This document shows positions 21,857 to 30,473 of a DNA stretch of 64,000 nucleotides, piece by piece; position 1 is the stretch's first letter; each line of letters opens with the position of its first letter. The notes beneath the pieces were generated by a model. The model did not search any database. It saw only the letters and a list, made by a program, of their open reading frames with translations, and was not told the DNA's origin. A program made the translations under genes and the position numbers. This DNA comes from Pycnococcus provasolii (Eukaryota > Chlorophyta > Pseudoscourfieldiophyceae > Pseudoscourfieldiales), in the NCBI GenBank assembly GCA_049487715.1, contig CP150579.1:186001-250000 (forward strand), written 5' to 3'.

Positions 21857-22534
21857 ATGCTCGCTGCCGGAAAGACGTTCAAGCCCACCGCCGCCAAGGC
21901 TGCCGTGTCCTCGCGCCGCTCCATGAAGGTGCGCGCCGGAGGTGACTACGGCTGGTACCCCGAGCCGGGCACCTACCCCGGCTCCGGAGAGGAGGCCCCC
22001 GTCGCGTACGACGGAGATGCCAAGCTCGCGGAGCGCGAGATCATCCACGGACGCTTCGCCATGCTCGGCCTCACGGGCGCGTGGGCGTCTGAGGTTGGCA
22101 CGGGTATCCCGTGGTTCGAGGCGGGAGCGCTCTGCACGCCCTCGGACTGCACGGCCATCGCCGACAAGTTCCCCGGTGCCATCTACCCGCTCGCCCCCCC
22201 GGACAGCGGCTTCCCGAGCTTCTTCAACGTGCTCGCGATCGAGGTGATCTTCTTCGGATCCGCGGAGGCGTACCGCACTGGCGTGCTTGACCCCGTGTTC
22301 GACGAGCTCTCGGTCGGCGACGCGTACCCGGGCGGCCGCTTCGACCCCATCGGCCTCGCGGCGGACCCCTCCATCTTCGAGGAGCTCAAGGTGAAGGAGC
22401 TCAAGCACGCTCGCCTCGCTATGCTCGGCTGGTCGGGCTGCCTCGTGCAGTACCCGGCGACGGGCAAGGGACCGCTCGTCAACTGGGCGGAGCACGTCGC
22501 GGACCCCTTCGGCCCCACGTACGCGTGGTCGTAA
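21857..22534 (+). CDS. LHC chlorophyll a/b-binding protein, copy 3
   Basis: Same 225-residue protein as the other copies, with the start after the shared leader at 21857. Transcribed from a type A promoter half. It is tail-to-tail with copy 4, and the palindrome's centre (about 22763) lies between them. Synonymous sites: GGT in TGIP is shared with copy 2, and CTC in EELK is shared with copy 6. Confidence 0.93.
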   Translation: MLAAGKTFKPTAAKAAVSSRRSMKVRAGGDYGWYPEPGTYPGSGEEAPVAYDGDAKLAEREIIHGRFAMLGLTGAWASEVGTGIPWFEAGALCTPSDCTAIADKFPGAIYPLAPPDSGFPSFFNVLAIEVIFFGSAEAYRTGVLDPVFDELSVGDAYPGGRFDPIGLAADPSIFEELKVKELKHARLAMLGWSGCLVQYPATGKGPLVNWAEHVADPFGPTYAWS

Positions 22535-22990
22535 ATGCGCACTAAATAACACTTGTTTTCTTGTAAATCATCTCAGTGCTTTTCGTTGTGCTAAACACAA
22601 GTCGGCCCCTCTTCACGTGAAACAACACGGCACTTCACTTATCTATAGCGTCTGTGTCTGAGCTGGTGTCCCTCTCCTATCGTATTACACCACCTGTGAG
22701 GCATCGGCAGAATCAAAGGGCATCCGGAATTTCGGCTCCAAACAACAGACTTCCCCCGACCTCGCAGCGCGTCCACCTCGGGGGAGTGCCTAGATACGCC
22801 GCGTGCCAGGCACGTATCTCACAGGTGCTGTACCACGATAGGGATAGGATAGGAACACCAGCTCGGACACAGACGCTATAGATAAGTGAAGTGCCGTGTT
22901 GTTTCACGTGAAGAGGGGTCGACTTGTTTTTAGCACAACGAAAAGCACTGAGTAGATTTACAAGAAAACAAGTGTTATTTGAATGCGCAT
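22535..22990. other. Palindrome centre between convergent LHC copies 3 and 4
   Basis: The two ends are inverted copies of the conserved LHC 3' flank, including TCACGTGA on each side. The middle ~120 bases (about 22697-22818) are asymmetric and resemble the distal upstream region of copies 1 and 6 (GGCATCCGGAATTTCGG). No gene. Confidence 0.7.
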
Positions 22991-23668
22991 TTACGACCAA
23001 GCGTACGTGGGGCCGAAGGGGTCCGCGACGTGCTCCGCCCAGTTGACGAGCGGTCCCTTGCCCGTCGCCGGGTACTGCACGAGGCAGCCCGACCAGCCGA
23101 GCATAGCGAGGCGAGCGTGCTTGAGCTCCTTCACCTTCAGCTCCTCGAAGATGGAGGGGTCCGCCGCGAGGCCGATGGGGTCGAAGCGGCCGCCCGGGTA
23201 CGCGTCGCCGACCGAGAGCTCGTCGAACACGGGGTCAAGCACGCCAGTGCGGTACGCCTCCGCGGATCCGAAGAAGATCACCTCGATCGCGAGCACGTTG
23301 AAGAAGCTCGGGAAGCCGCTGTCCGGGGGGGCGAGCGGGTAGATGGCACCGGGGAACTTGTCGGCGATGGCCGTGCAGTCCGAGGGCGTGCAGAGCGCTC
23401 CCGCCTCGAACCACGGGATGCCCGTGCCAACCTCAGACGCCCACGCGCCCGTGAGGCCGAGCATGGCGAAGCGTCCGTGGATGATCTCGCGCTCCGCGAG
23501 CTTGGCATCTCCGTCGTACGCGACGGGGGCCTCCTCTCCGGAGCCGGGGTAGGTGCCCGGCTCGGGGTACCAGCCGTAGTCGCCTCCGGCGCGCACCTTC
23601 ATGGAGCGGCGCGAGGACACGGCAGCCTTGGCGGCGGTGGGCTTGAACGTCTTTCCGGCAGCGAGCAT
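22991..23668 (-). CDS. LHC chlorophyll a/b-binding protein, copy 4
   Basis: Same 225-residue protein, with the start at 23668 after the shared leader; the longer in-frame extension is only leader and promoter. Type A promoter half. Mirror partner of copy 3 and head-to-head with copy 5 over 359 bases. Confidence 0.93.
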   Translation of the reverse strand: MLAAGKTFKPTAAKAAVSSRRSMKVRAGGDYGWYPEPGTYPGSGEEAPVAYDGDAKLAEREIIHGRFAMLGLTGAWASEVGTGIPWFEAGALCTPSDCTAIADKFPGAIYPLAPPDSGFPSFFNVLAIEVIFFGSAEAYRTGVLDPVFDELSVGDAYPGGRFDPIGLAADPSIFEELKVKELKHARLAMLGWSGCLVQYPATGKGPLVNWAEHVADPFGPTYAWS

Positions 23669-24027
23669 GTTTGTTAGTTGGAGTGTAGAATGAAGGGGGA
23701 TGCGCGTGTGCTGCGGGGGCCCGGCTTCGCGGCGAGGCGGGCAGGGGGGGGCGCAAAGCACGGCAGACGGGGATCTTTCGGATTGCATGGTCGGGCAAAT
23801 ACAACGGGGGGTCGATTGATCAATCTTTTTATCTTTTTGCCCGGGGGAAAGGTCCGGAAATTGAGTGGAATTGAGACGGATTGAAAATCCTCCCGACCTG
23901 TTCTATCGACCATGCTGTGCCATCTGACCCCATCTGAAGATCCGCCCCGACCCGCCTCACTCAGAGACGCCCTCCCCCCTGCTTCGCTTGTCACCTCCCC
24001 CTTCATTCTACACTCCAACTAACAAAC
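23669..24027. promoter_or_regulatory. Divergent LHC promoter between copies 4 and 5
   Basis: Inverted copy of the spacer at 21499-21856: the type A half faces copy 4 and the type B half faces copy 5. GATTGATCAATC is at 23814-23825. Confidence 0.7.
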
Positions 24028-24705
24028 ATGCTCGCTGCCGGAAAGACGTTCAAGCCCACCGCCGCCAAGGCTGCCGTGTCCTCGCGCCGCTCCATGAAGG
24101 TGCGCGCCGGAGGTGACTACGGCTGGTACCCCGAGCCGGGCACCTACCCCGGCTCCGGAGAGGAGGCCCCCGTCGCGTACGACGGAGATGCCAAGCTCGC
24201 GGAGCGCGAGATCATCCACGGACGCTTCGCCATGCTCGGCCTCACGGGCGCGTGGGCGTCTGAGGTTGGCACGGGCATCCCGTGGTTCGAGGCGGGAGCG
24301 CTCTGCACGCCCTCGGACTGCACGGCCATCGCCGACAAGTTCCCGGGTGCCATCTACCCGCTCGCCCCCCCGGACAGCGGCTTCCCGAGCTTCTTCAACG
24401 TGCTCGCGATCGAGGTGATCTTCTTCGGATCCGCGGAGGCGTACCGCACTGGCGTGCTTGACCCCGTGTTCGACGAGCTCTCGGTCGGCGACGCGTACCC
24501 GGGTGGCCGCTTCGACCCCATCGGCCTCGCGGCGGACCCCTCCATCTTCGAGGAGCTGAAGGTGAAGGAGCTCAAGCACGCTCGCCTCGCTATGCTCGGC
24601 TGGTCGGGCTGCCTCGTGCAGTACCCGGCGACGGGCAAGGGACCGCTCGTCAACTGGGCGGAGCACGTCGCGGACCCCTTCGGCCCCACGTACGCGTGGT
24701 CGTAA
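24028..24705 (+). CDS. LHC chlorophyll a/b-binding protein, copy 5
   Basis: Same 225-residue protein from the ATG at 24028. Type B promoter half. Mirror partner of copy 2, yet at several synonymous sites it matches copy 1 or copy 6 instead (GGT in PGGR shared with copy 1; CCG in FPGA shared with copy 6). Followed in tandem by copy 6. Confidence 0.93.
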   Translation: MLAAGKTFKPTAAKAAVSSRRSMKVRAGGDYGWYPEPGTYPGSGEEAPVAYDGDAKLAEREIIHGRFAMLGLTGAWASEVGTGIPWFEAGALCTPSDCTAIADKFPGAIYPLAPPDSGFPSFFNVLAIEVIFFGSAEAYRTGVLDPVFDELSVGDAYPGGRFDPIGLAADPSIFEELKVKELKHARLAMLGWSGCLVQYPATGKGPLVNWAEHVADPFGPTYAWS

Positions 24706-25188
24706 ATGCGCACTCAAATAACACTTGTTTTCTTGTAAATCTACTGAGTGCTTTTCGTTGTGCTAAAAACAAGTCGGCCCCTCTTCACGTGAAACAACAC
24801 GGCATTTCACTTGTCTATAGCGTCTGTGTCCGAGCTGGTGTTCCTATCCTATCCCTATCGTAGTACAGCACCTGTGAGATACGTGCCTGGCACGCGGCGT
24901 ATCTAGGCCCTCCCCCGAGGTGGACGCGCTGCGAGGTCGGGGGAGTCCGTTGTTTGGAGCCGAAATTCCGGATGCCCTTTGATTCTGCCGATGCTTTTGC
25001 CCGACCTTTCCCCCGGCCAAAAAGATAAAAAGATTGATCAATCGACCCCCCGTTGTATTTGCCCGACCATGCAATCCGAAAGATCCCCGTCTGCCGTGCT
25101 TTGCGCCCCCCCCTGCCCGCCTCGCCGCGAAGCCGGGCCCCCGCAGCACACGCGCATCCCCCTTCATTCTACACTCCAACTAACAAAC
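24706..25188 (+). promoter_or_regulatory. 3' flank of LHC copy 5 and promoter of copy 6
   Basis: Begins with the conserved 3' flank including TTCACGTGAAAC, then the distal segment mirrored upstream of copy 1, then GATTGATCAATC at 25032-25043, the type A segment and the common leader. No separate gene. Confidence 0.65.
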
Positions 25189-25866
25189 ATGCTCGCTGCC
25201 GGAAAGACGTTCAAGCCCACCGCCGCCAAGGCTGCCGTGTCCTCGCGCCGCTCCATGAAGGTGCGCGCCGGAGGCGACTACGGCTGGTACCCCGAGCCGG
25301 GCACCTACCCCGGCTCCGGAGAGGAGGCCCCCGTCGCGTACGACGGAGATGCCAAGCTCGCGGAGCGCGAGATCATCCACGGACGCTTCGCCATGCTCGG
25401 CCTCACGGGCGCGTGGGCGTCTGAGGTTGGCACGGGCATCCCGTGGTTCGAGGCGGGAGCGCTCTGCACGCCCTCGGACTGCACGGCCATCGCCGACAAG
25501 TTCCCGGGTGCCATCTACCCGCTCGCCCCCCCGGACAGCGGCTTCCCGAGCTTCTTCAACGTGCTCGCGATCGAGGTGATCTTCTTCGGATCCGCGGAGG
25601 CGTACCGCACTGGCGTGCTTGACCCCGTGTTCGACGAGCTCTCGGTCGGCGACGCGTACCCGGGCGGCCGCTTCGACCCCATCGGCCTCGCGGCGGACCC
25701 CTCCATCTTCGAGGAGCTCAAGGTGAAGGAGCTCAAGCACGCTCGCCTCGCTATGCTCGGCTGGTCGGGCTGCCTCGTGCAGTACCCGGCGACGGGCAAG
25801 GGACCGCTCGTCAACTGGGCGGAGCACGTCGCGGACCCCTTCGGCCCCACGTACGCGTGGTCGTAA
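25189..25866 (+). CDS. LHC chlorophyll a/b-binding protein, copy 6
   Basis: Same 225-residue protein from the ATG at 25189; the frame extends upstream through the leader without a plausible start. Type A promoter. Mirror partner of copy 1. Its 3' flank to about 26030 is the standard LHC flank but with one change in the CACGTG element (TTTACGTGAAAC). Confidence 0.93.
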   Translation: MLAAGKTFKPTAAKAAVSSRRSMKVRAGGDYGWYPEPGTYPGSGEEAPVAYDGDAKLAEREIIHGRFAMLGLTGAWASEVGTGIPWFEAGALCTPSDCTAIADKFPGAIYPLAPPDSGFPSFFNVLAIEVIFFGSAEAYRTGVLDPVFDELSVGDAYPGGRFDPIGLAADPSIFEELKVKELKHARLAMLGWSGCLVQYPATGKGPLVNWAEHVADPFGPTYAWS

Positions 25867-26267
25867 ATGCGCACTCAAATAACACTTGTTTTCTTGTAAA
25901 TCATCTCAGTGCTTTTCGTTGTGCTAAACACAAGTCGGCCCCTCTTTACGTGAAACAACACGGCACTTCACTTATCTATAGCGTCTGTGTCCGAGCTGGT
26001 GTCCCTATCCTATCGTAGTACAGCACATGTGAGACCCTTGCGTTATCAAGTGTTATGCTGTAGGCTTGGTGGTTTTTTTGCGCTTGCGAAGTTACATAAA
26101 ATTCTTCGAGCTAGTATTGTAGAGCACGCGACCGACGAATGAAATTGACATACTATCATGCTAGCATAATTCTGAATGAAAATTTTGTAGTGGTGACACG
26201 CACCGCGACATGTCGCATGTTTTTTTGTTATTGCAATAGTAAGCGTAGTCGCCGGCGAAAACGCACT

Positions 26268-26861
26268 TCAGACGAAGAAGTGCGAGTGCGCTGGCTTGAA
26301 GCCTCCTGGACAAGTGGATGTAGTGCGTATCGGCACGGAGCCCATGGGTAGGTATGTCGAAGGGATACCCTTGTATCCCATGGTTGCTGACGAGCCAACT
26401 CCCACCAACGTGTGGCTGCTTCCGCCCGAAACAAACGTCGACATGACAGGCCAACGTTCATTGGTGTGGAAGGTTGTCGGGCGCACGAACGCCGTGTGGG
26501 GTCGTTTCATGCCCTTCACCAGATGGCCTCGCTCGTTAACAATGAACTCCGTCTTACCCGTTCGCGCCGAGTAACGCCTTAAGGTTGATATAGTGATGAA
26601 ACAAGCAGTTTGTTTGTCGCAAAATAAGTTTGGTTTTAGTGGGTTGTACGCATGTGCGCGTTCGTGCGTGTGTGCGTGTGTGCGTCGGTCGTCAGTTTCA
26701 CTTCTTTTTTTGTGGATACTTTTCGCAAGCAAAGGAGGCAGCCTCGACGCGTGCCGTCGCATCGCTTGCGCCATGTTTCTCACTCCACTCCACTCCACTC
26801 ACCTGGTGGACCGAAAGCCGTCGGGCACGGTAAGTCCCATGTACGTGTTGCCTTCAATCAT
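26268..26861 (-). CDS. Small hypothetical protein, two exons
   Basis: I infer exon 1 at 26803-26861 and exon 2 at 26268-26577, with a 225-base intron (donor GTGAGT, acceptor CTTAAG). The join is in frame and gives 122 residues beginning MIEGNTYMGLTVPDGFRST and continuing RRYSARTGKTEFIVNERGHL. Exon 2 is rich in Thr/Ser/Gly/Pro with aromatic residues (RPTTFHTNERW, GYKGIPSTYLP), a composition seen in small microtubule-associated ciliary proteins, but I cannot assign it. The start ATG follows CAG, so a further upstream exon is possible. Confidence 0.5.
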
Positions 26862-27697
26862 CTGGACGCAATGCTAACGTTTAGCGCTGGTAGTTGCTGC
26901 AAGTCAGTCACGCACAGATAACGCGCGGAGGGCCACACCTTGCGAGCGTGCACGGTGTACGGCGGCGACACGAGAGTGATGTTGTGTCCGTGTGGGCTGC
27001 TGGCGTCGTTTGGTGCGCGTGTCGTTCGGGTTTGTTTCGTTCAGCTTGGGAGAGGTGCTGGAGAGTGGAGAGGTGTGCTTGATGAGAGGTGCGAGACGCA
27101 ACGCCGCATGGGTTCACCGGGAAGGGTTGCACTGTTGCAGACTCCCTTCCCTGCGGTACTGCGTTCAATGCGTTGCCGTTCTGTGTGGACTTTTTTCATG
27201 GACTGCATCTGTCGTGCAAGCCCGTTAAGGCCCCTCGGAAAGTCGAAAGTCTCACCTGTTGATGTGACTGGTCACTGGTCAGTTCCCCTCACGCTGCCAG
27301 CTGCAACGTTATGGTTGAAGAGTTTGTCCTTTCATTGTCCGTTGCAACGAGCTTGCAGCGTTGCAACGAGCCCAAAGACGTCCGTGCACAAATAAGGGAT
27401 GCATCCCACCTTGCCGTCCCACCCACGTGCTGAAACAATAGACAGGTACTTACAGACGTGCAAAGTTAACTGCTAACCCTACCTAACCCTAACCCGGCCA
27501 TGCCCATTCCCATTCGGGGTTATGCGTGAAGCCGAAGAATCCAAACCCCGAAGCGAACATCCCCATGACAAGTTCCTGAACCGGGATCCCCAAAGCACCC
27601 TCGGGCATTCTATCCACACCCCTTCTTCTTTTTCTTTTTCCCGTCTCAGCCACAAAGTTCGACCTCACCGACCGCCACTCGCACCTCCGTTGTTGCC
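26862..27697. other. Intergenic region and uS17 promoter
   Basis: No gene supported. The 200 bases before 27698 hold a telomere-like run (CCTAACCCTACCTAACCCTAACCC, 27475-27496), TTCGGGGTT at 27513-27521 and its reverse form AACCCCGAA at about 27544. Confidence 0.55.
27472..27552 (+). promoter_or_regulatory. Telo-box and TTCGGGGTT motifs upstream of uS17
   Basis: Telomere-like units and ATTCGGGGTT in both orientations within 80 bases, 150-225 bases before the start codon. Telo-boxes are known promoter elements of plant ribosomal protein genes; the role of the second motif is inferred from its recurrence in this window. Confidence 0.5.
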
Positions 27698-28036
27698 ATG
27701 CCGTCGCTTATGCTTTCTCGCCCCTCGCTGGTCCGTCAGACGTCGTTGGCTCGTGCACCGGCTCGTGCTGTCACAACAACCGCGCGGCAAATCATGCAGG
27801 GCAAGGTGGTGTCCACAGCCTCCTCGAAAACCGCTGTCGTCATGGTGGAACGAAAAGTCATGCACCCGCTCTACAAGAAGACACAAACAAAGTCCACAAA
27901 GTTTCACGTGCACGACGAGGACGAAACCGCGCAGGCGGGAGACATCGTTCGCATCGGTGCGTGCAGGCCGCACTCCAAGCTCAAGCGATTTGAGCTCATC
28001 GAGGTGTGTGCGCCGTCTGGATGCGCGCCCAACTAA
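27698..28036 (+). CDS. Organellar ribosomal protein uS17
   Basis: A 112-residue bacterial-type uS17, a 16S rRNA-binding protein of the small ribosomal subunit. Residues 1-31 are Arg/Ser/Thr/Ala-rich and free of acidic residues, an organelle import leader. The body begins IMQGKVVSTASSKTAVVMVE and continues through the conserved His-Asp-Glu segment (FHVHDEDETAQAGDIVRIG) and CRPHSKLKRFELIEV, which matches the RPLSKxKxF signature. The protein lacks the N-terminal extension of cytosolic uS17. The leader resembles mitochondrial presequences slightly more than plastid ones, but the organelle is not settled. Confidence 0.88.
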   Translation: MPSLMLSRPSLVRQTSLARAPARAVTTTARQIMQGKVVSTASSKTAVVMVERKVMHPLYKKTQTKSTKFHVHDEDETAQAGDIVRIGACRPHSKLKRFELIEVCAPSGCAPN

Positions 28037-28219
28037 ACATGTGCTTGAGGCGGCGGCTGGCTCCACGCCATTGCTGCCACACTTGCAAAGGAGGGATTGC
28101 AGCAGCTCGAAGCCCGTTCTCGTATAAGCAAACCTCGTGTAGACCTCTACCACAAAAACGAAAAATTCGAAAAAATAAATAAATTACTTGACCTTCTGCA
28201 CGGGTCCAAAGGGTCGCCT

Positions 28220-29290
28220 TCACGGTGAATAGACTCGCAGTTCAGATGCGTCGTACGCGCTCACCGCGACCGTCGCCGTCTCGTCAACAAAAGTCACACC
28301 AGTCAACAGTCCTGTTGGCCACTTTGCGCTCAGCTCGCAGCTTGCGTTAGCGTTGTCGATTCGCCATACCGCCAACGTTGTGTCATGCGCGGCTGTTGCC
28401 ACGTACGGCTGAGTCGGGTGCAAAGCCATCGTCGACAAAAGGCGGCTGTGAGCGATAATTTCGTGCGTCAACTCGCGTGACACCGTGTCGTACACGCACA
28501 AGCGCCCGTCGCGGTGCGCAAGGAAGAGCTGTGCCCCACGGACACCGACGGAAGCGCACGGCGACGACTTGTTGGGCAGGCGCCACACCGCCTCGTAGTG
28601 GTGGTAAGAGCGAGGGCTCCACACAACCACCTCTCCGTCCACGCTGCACGACGCCACCTCGCGCCGTGGATCACCCGCCGCTGCGGCGACGGCATCCGAG
28701 GCGAGCGAGCTCACAGCCTCGGCGTGCGCCTCACCAGCGACGATTGTGTTTGCGTGCGAGAACCTCGTTCCGTCCACCGAAACGATCAAAAGCGCGCCGG
28801 CAGACGTTCCGATGACCACCTGTGTCCGTCCGTCGTCACTCCGTGCAGAGCATGCGCATGAGCAGTACGCCCCACGGTCGGCGTACTTCTCCGACGGCCT
28901 GGTTCGGGCTGCGAATAGGTCGTTGTCTTTCGGCGTGGGCAAAGAAAACTCCAGCCTCGTCGCGGTCTTTCCGTCGAAGATGCGCACGCCGTCCGTTCCG
29001 AGCACGACGAGGTGTTGGTCAGTTCCAATGCGCACGGTCGTAACGCCTTGGATCCGCACGCCCGTGTCGGCGTTGTTGTTATGTGTGTTGGTGACTTTGT
29101 GCGTCATTTTCAGGGATGTGGTTTCGTGTTTTCTCGCCATGAACGACTTGAGCGGCGTCAAGAGGACGTCCGCGGCTGACGCGTATGCGACGTGAGACGA
29201 GAGGCAGCACAGGTTGTTTGACACCATAGACGGCGACGCGGGCAGAGGCGCGTTGAATGAGGCGACGGAGGAGGGTGAGCCGCCCGCCAT
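28220..29290 (-). CDS. WD40-repeat protein, WDR54-like
   Basis: 356 residues from the ATG at 29290 (MAGGSPSSV). It shows a beta-propeller pattern: VRIGTDQHLVVLGTDGVRIF, VIGTSAGALLIVSVDG, ASCSVDGEVVVWS, LFLAHRDGRLCVYD, VATAAHDTTLAVWRID and a final VAVSAYDASELRVYSP. The order, the SNNL segment near the start and the ending (SAYDASELRVYS against TGYDLAEIRRFSS in animals) match WDR54, a single-propeller protein found mostly in ciliated organisms. The biochemical role is not established; a link to cilia or signalling is an inference. It is divergent from fibrillin 1 over 227 bases that contain telomere-like sequence. Confidence 0.75.
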   Translation of the reverse strand: MAGGSPSSVASFNAPLPASPSMVSNNLCCLSSHVAYASAADVLLTPLKSFMARKHETTSLKMTHKVTNTHNNNADTGVRIQGVTTVRIGTDQHLVVLGTDGVRIFDGKTATRLEFSLPTPKDNDLFAARTRPSEKYADRGAYCSCACSARSDDGRTQVVIGTSAGALLIVSVDGTRFSHANTIVAGEAHAEAVSSLASDAVAAAAGDPRREVASCSVDGEVVVWSPRSYHHYEAVWRLPNKSSPCASVGVRGAQLFLAHRDGRLCVYDTVSRELTHEIIAHSRLLSTMALHPTQPYVATAAHDTTLAVWRIDNANASCELSAKWPTGLLTGVTFVDETATVAVSAYDASELRVYSP

Positions 29291-29372
29291 TGAGCGGCTT
29301 CCGGAAAGGAAAGTCAAAGAAGAGAAAGAGAAAGGCGCGGGAAGAGGTGGGGGAAAACCCTGGACACCCCCC

Positions 29373-29400
29373 GGGTTAGGGTTTCATAGAACTAGGGTTA
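29373..29400 (+). promoter_or_regulatory. Telo-box-like pair in divergent promoter
   Basis: GGGTTAGGGTTT and CTAGGGTTAG lie between the WDR54-like gene (-) and fibrillin 1 (+). Confidence 0.45.
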
Positions 29401-29517
29401 GATGGGGGTTATTGCATTGGGGGTTGGTTCCGAGGACGCATCTCGCCTCTCGTTCGTGGTGGTTGAGGTTGTCGTCTCCTCCATCTTCCGATCGCCATCC
29501 CAAAGCTGTATCGTCCC

Positions 29518-30330
29518 ATGCCCGTGCTTCCCAAGACTTCCCCCTCATGCCGCGGCCTTGCTCGTGCTCGTCATGGCGTTACTGGATCGTCTCGTCACTC
29601 CTCTTTTCGCTCTTTCCTCGGCAGACGAGTTGGGGCGTCTCCCAGCGACAGCAGCTTAAATGTTGATGTCGAAACGGCGGAAAACACTCTGCTGGGAATG
29701 CTCGTCGCGTCACGCAAGCCGGAGCAAGAAAATGATGTGCTCAGGCTCATCGCTGAGCTCGAAAACGAAGGCAGCAAATCCGATAACGCAAGAGCGCTGG
29801 ACCCAAAAATTGACGGCGAGTGGACGCTCATCTATAGCACCAAAAGCCAATTTGACCCTCGCAACCCGCTGGGGTCGCGTGTCGACGGAACAGCGCCGCT
29901 GTTCGAGGGAATTCTAAGAGACATGCTCAAGGGAGTCGGCGCAGGCAACGACGACCAACAGTCGAACCCTGCCGCAAGTGCCAGCCCTATCCAGCGCACC
30001 GTTCTTTCTAGTGACTTTGTCGTGGTCACGCAAGACGTGTCGGTCAACGACGCGACGAGCAAAAAATGCGTCGACCAAACTGTCAGCCTCGCGCAAGGAA
30101 AGGTCACGCTCAAGCTCTCCGCCATCGCCGAGAAATGTGAAGGCGATCGCATTGACTTTTGCTTCGACGAGGCGTTTTTTGATTTCAACGGATTTCGTGT
30201 CCCTTACCCTGTCCCGTTTCGACTCCTCGGCGACGAAGCTCGCGGATGGCTCGACACCACTTATCTTTCCGACAACCTTCGCATCAGCAAGGGAAACAAG
30301 GGAACGACGTTCGTGCTGAAGCGTCGGTGA
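29518..30330 (+). CDS. PAP/fibrillin plastid lipid-associated protein 1
   Basis: A 270-residue member of the PAP/fibrillin family, lipid-binding proteins of plastoglobules and thylakoids. The first ~40 residues are Arg/Ser-rich and non-acidic, a plastid transit peptide. The domain starts near residue 48 (VETAENTLLGMLVASRKP) and has the family signatures DGEWTLIYSTKSQFDPRNPL early and LDTTYLSDNLRISKGNKGT at the end. The middle contains a long strand-rich segment typical of the lipocalin-like fold. It is one of three different fibrillins within 21 kb; they are divergent in sequence, so this is not a recent duplication. Confidence 0.88.
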   Translation: MPVLPKTSPSCRGLARARHGVTGSSRHSSFRSFLGRRVGASPSDSSLNVDVETAENTLLGMLVASRKPEQENDVLRLIAELENEGSKSDNARALDPKIDGEWTLIYSTKSQFDPRNPLGSRVDGTAPLFEGILRDMLKGVGAGNDDQQSNPAASASPIQRTVLSSDFVVVTQDVSVNDATSKKCVDQTVSLAQGKVTLKLSAIAEKCEGDRIDFCFDEAFFDFNGFRVPYPVPFRLLGDEARGWLDTTYLSDNLRISKGNKGTTFVLKRR

Positions 30331-30473
30331 TGAGAACATTATTTTGCTTGTGTAAATTTTCAGGTTTTTGTTTTTTTTTGGTGAATCTTTGCGCGGAGAC
30401 GCATCAAGCAAGCGAACAAGAAAGCAAGCAAGCAAACAATCATTCATTCATTCAACTACACAAAACGGTTATC

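Noticed and set aside
22535-22990. LHC cluster as a retroposed or transposon-borne array
   Set aside because: Promoters and flanks are duplicated with the genes, and no terminal repeats, poly(A) or target duplications are seen at the ends.
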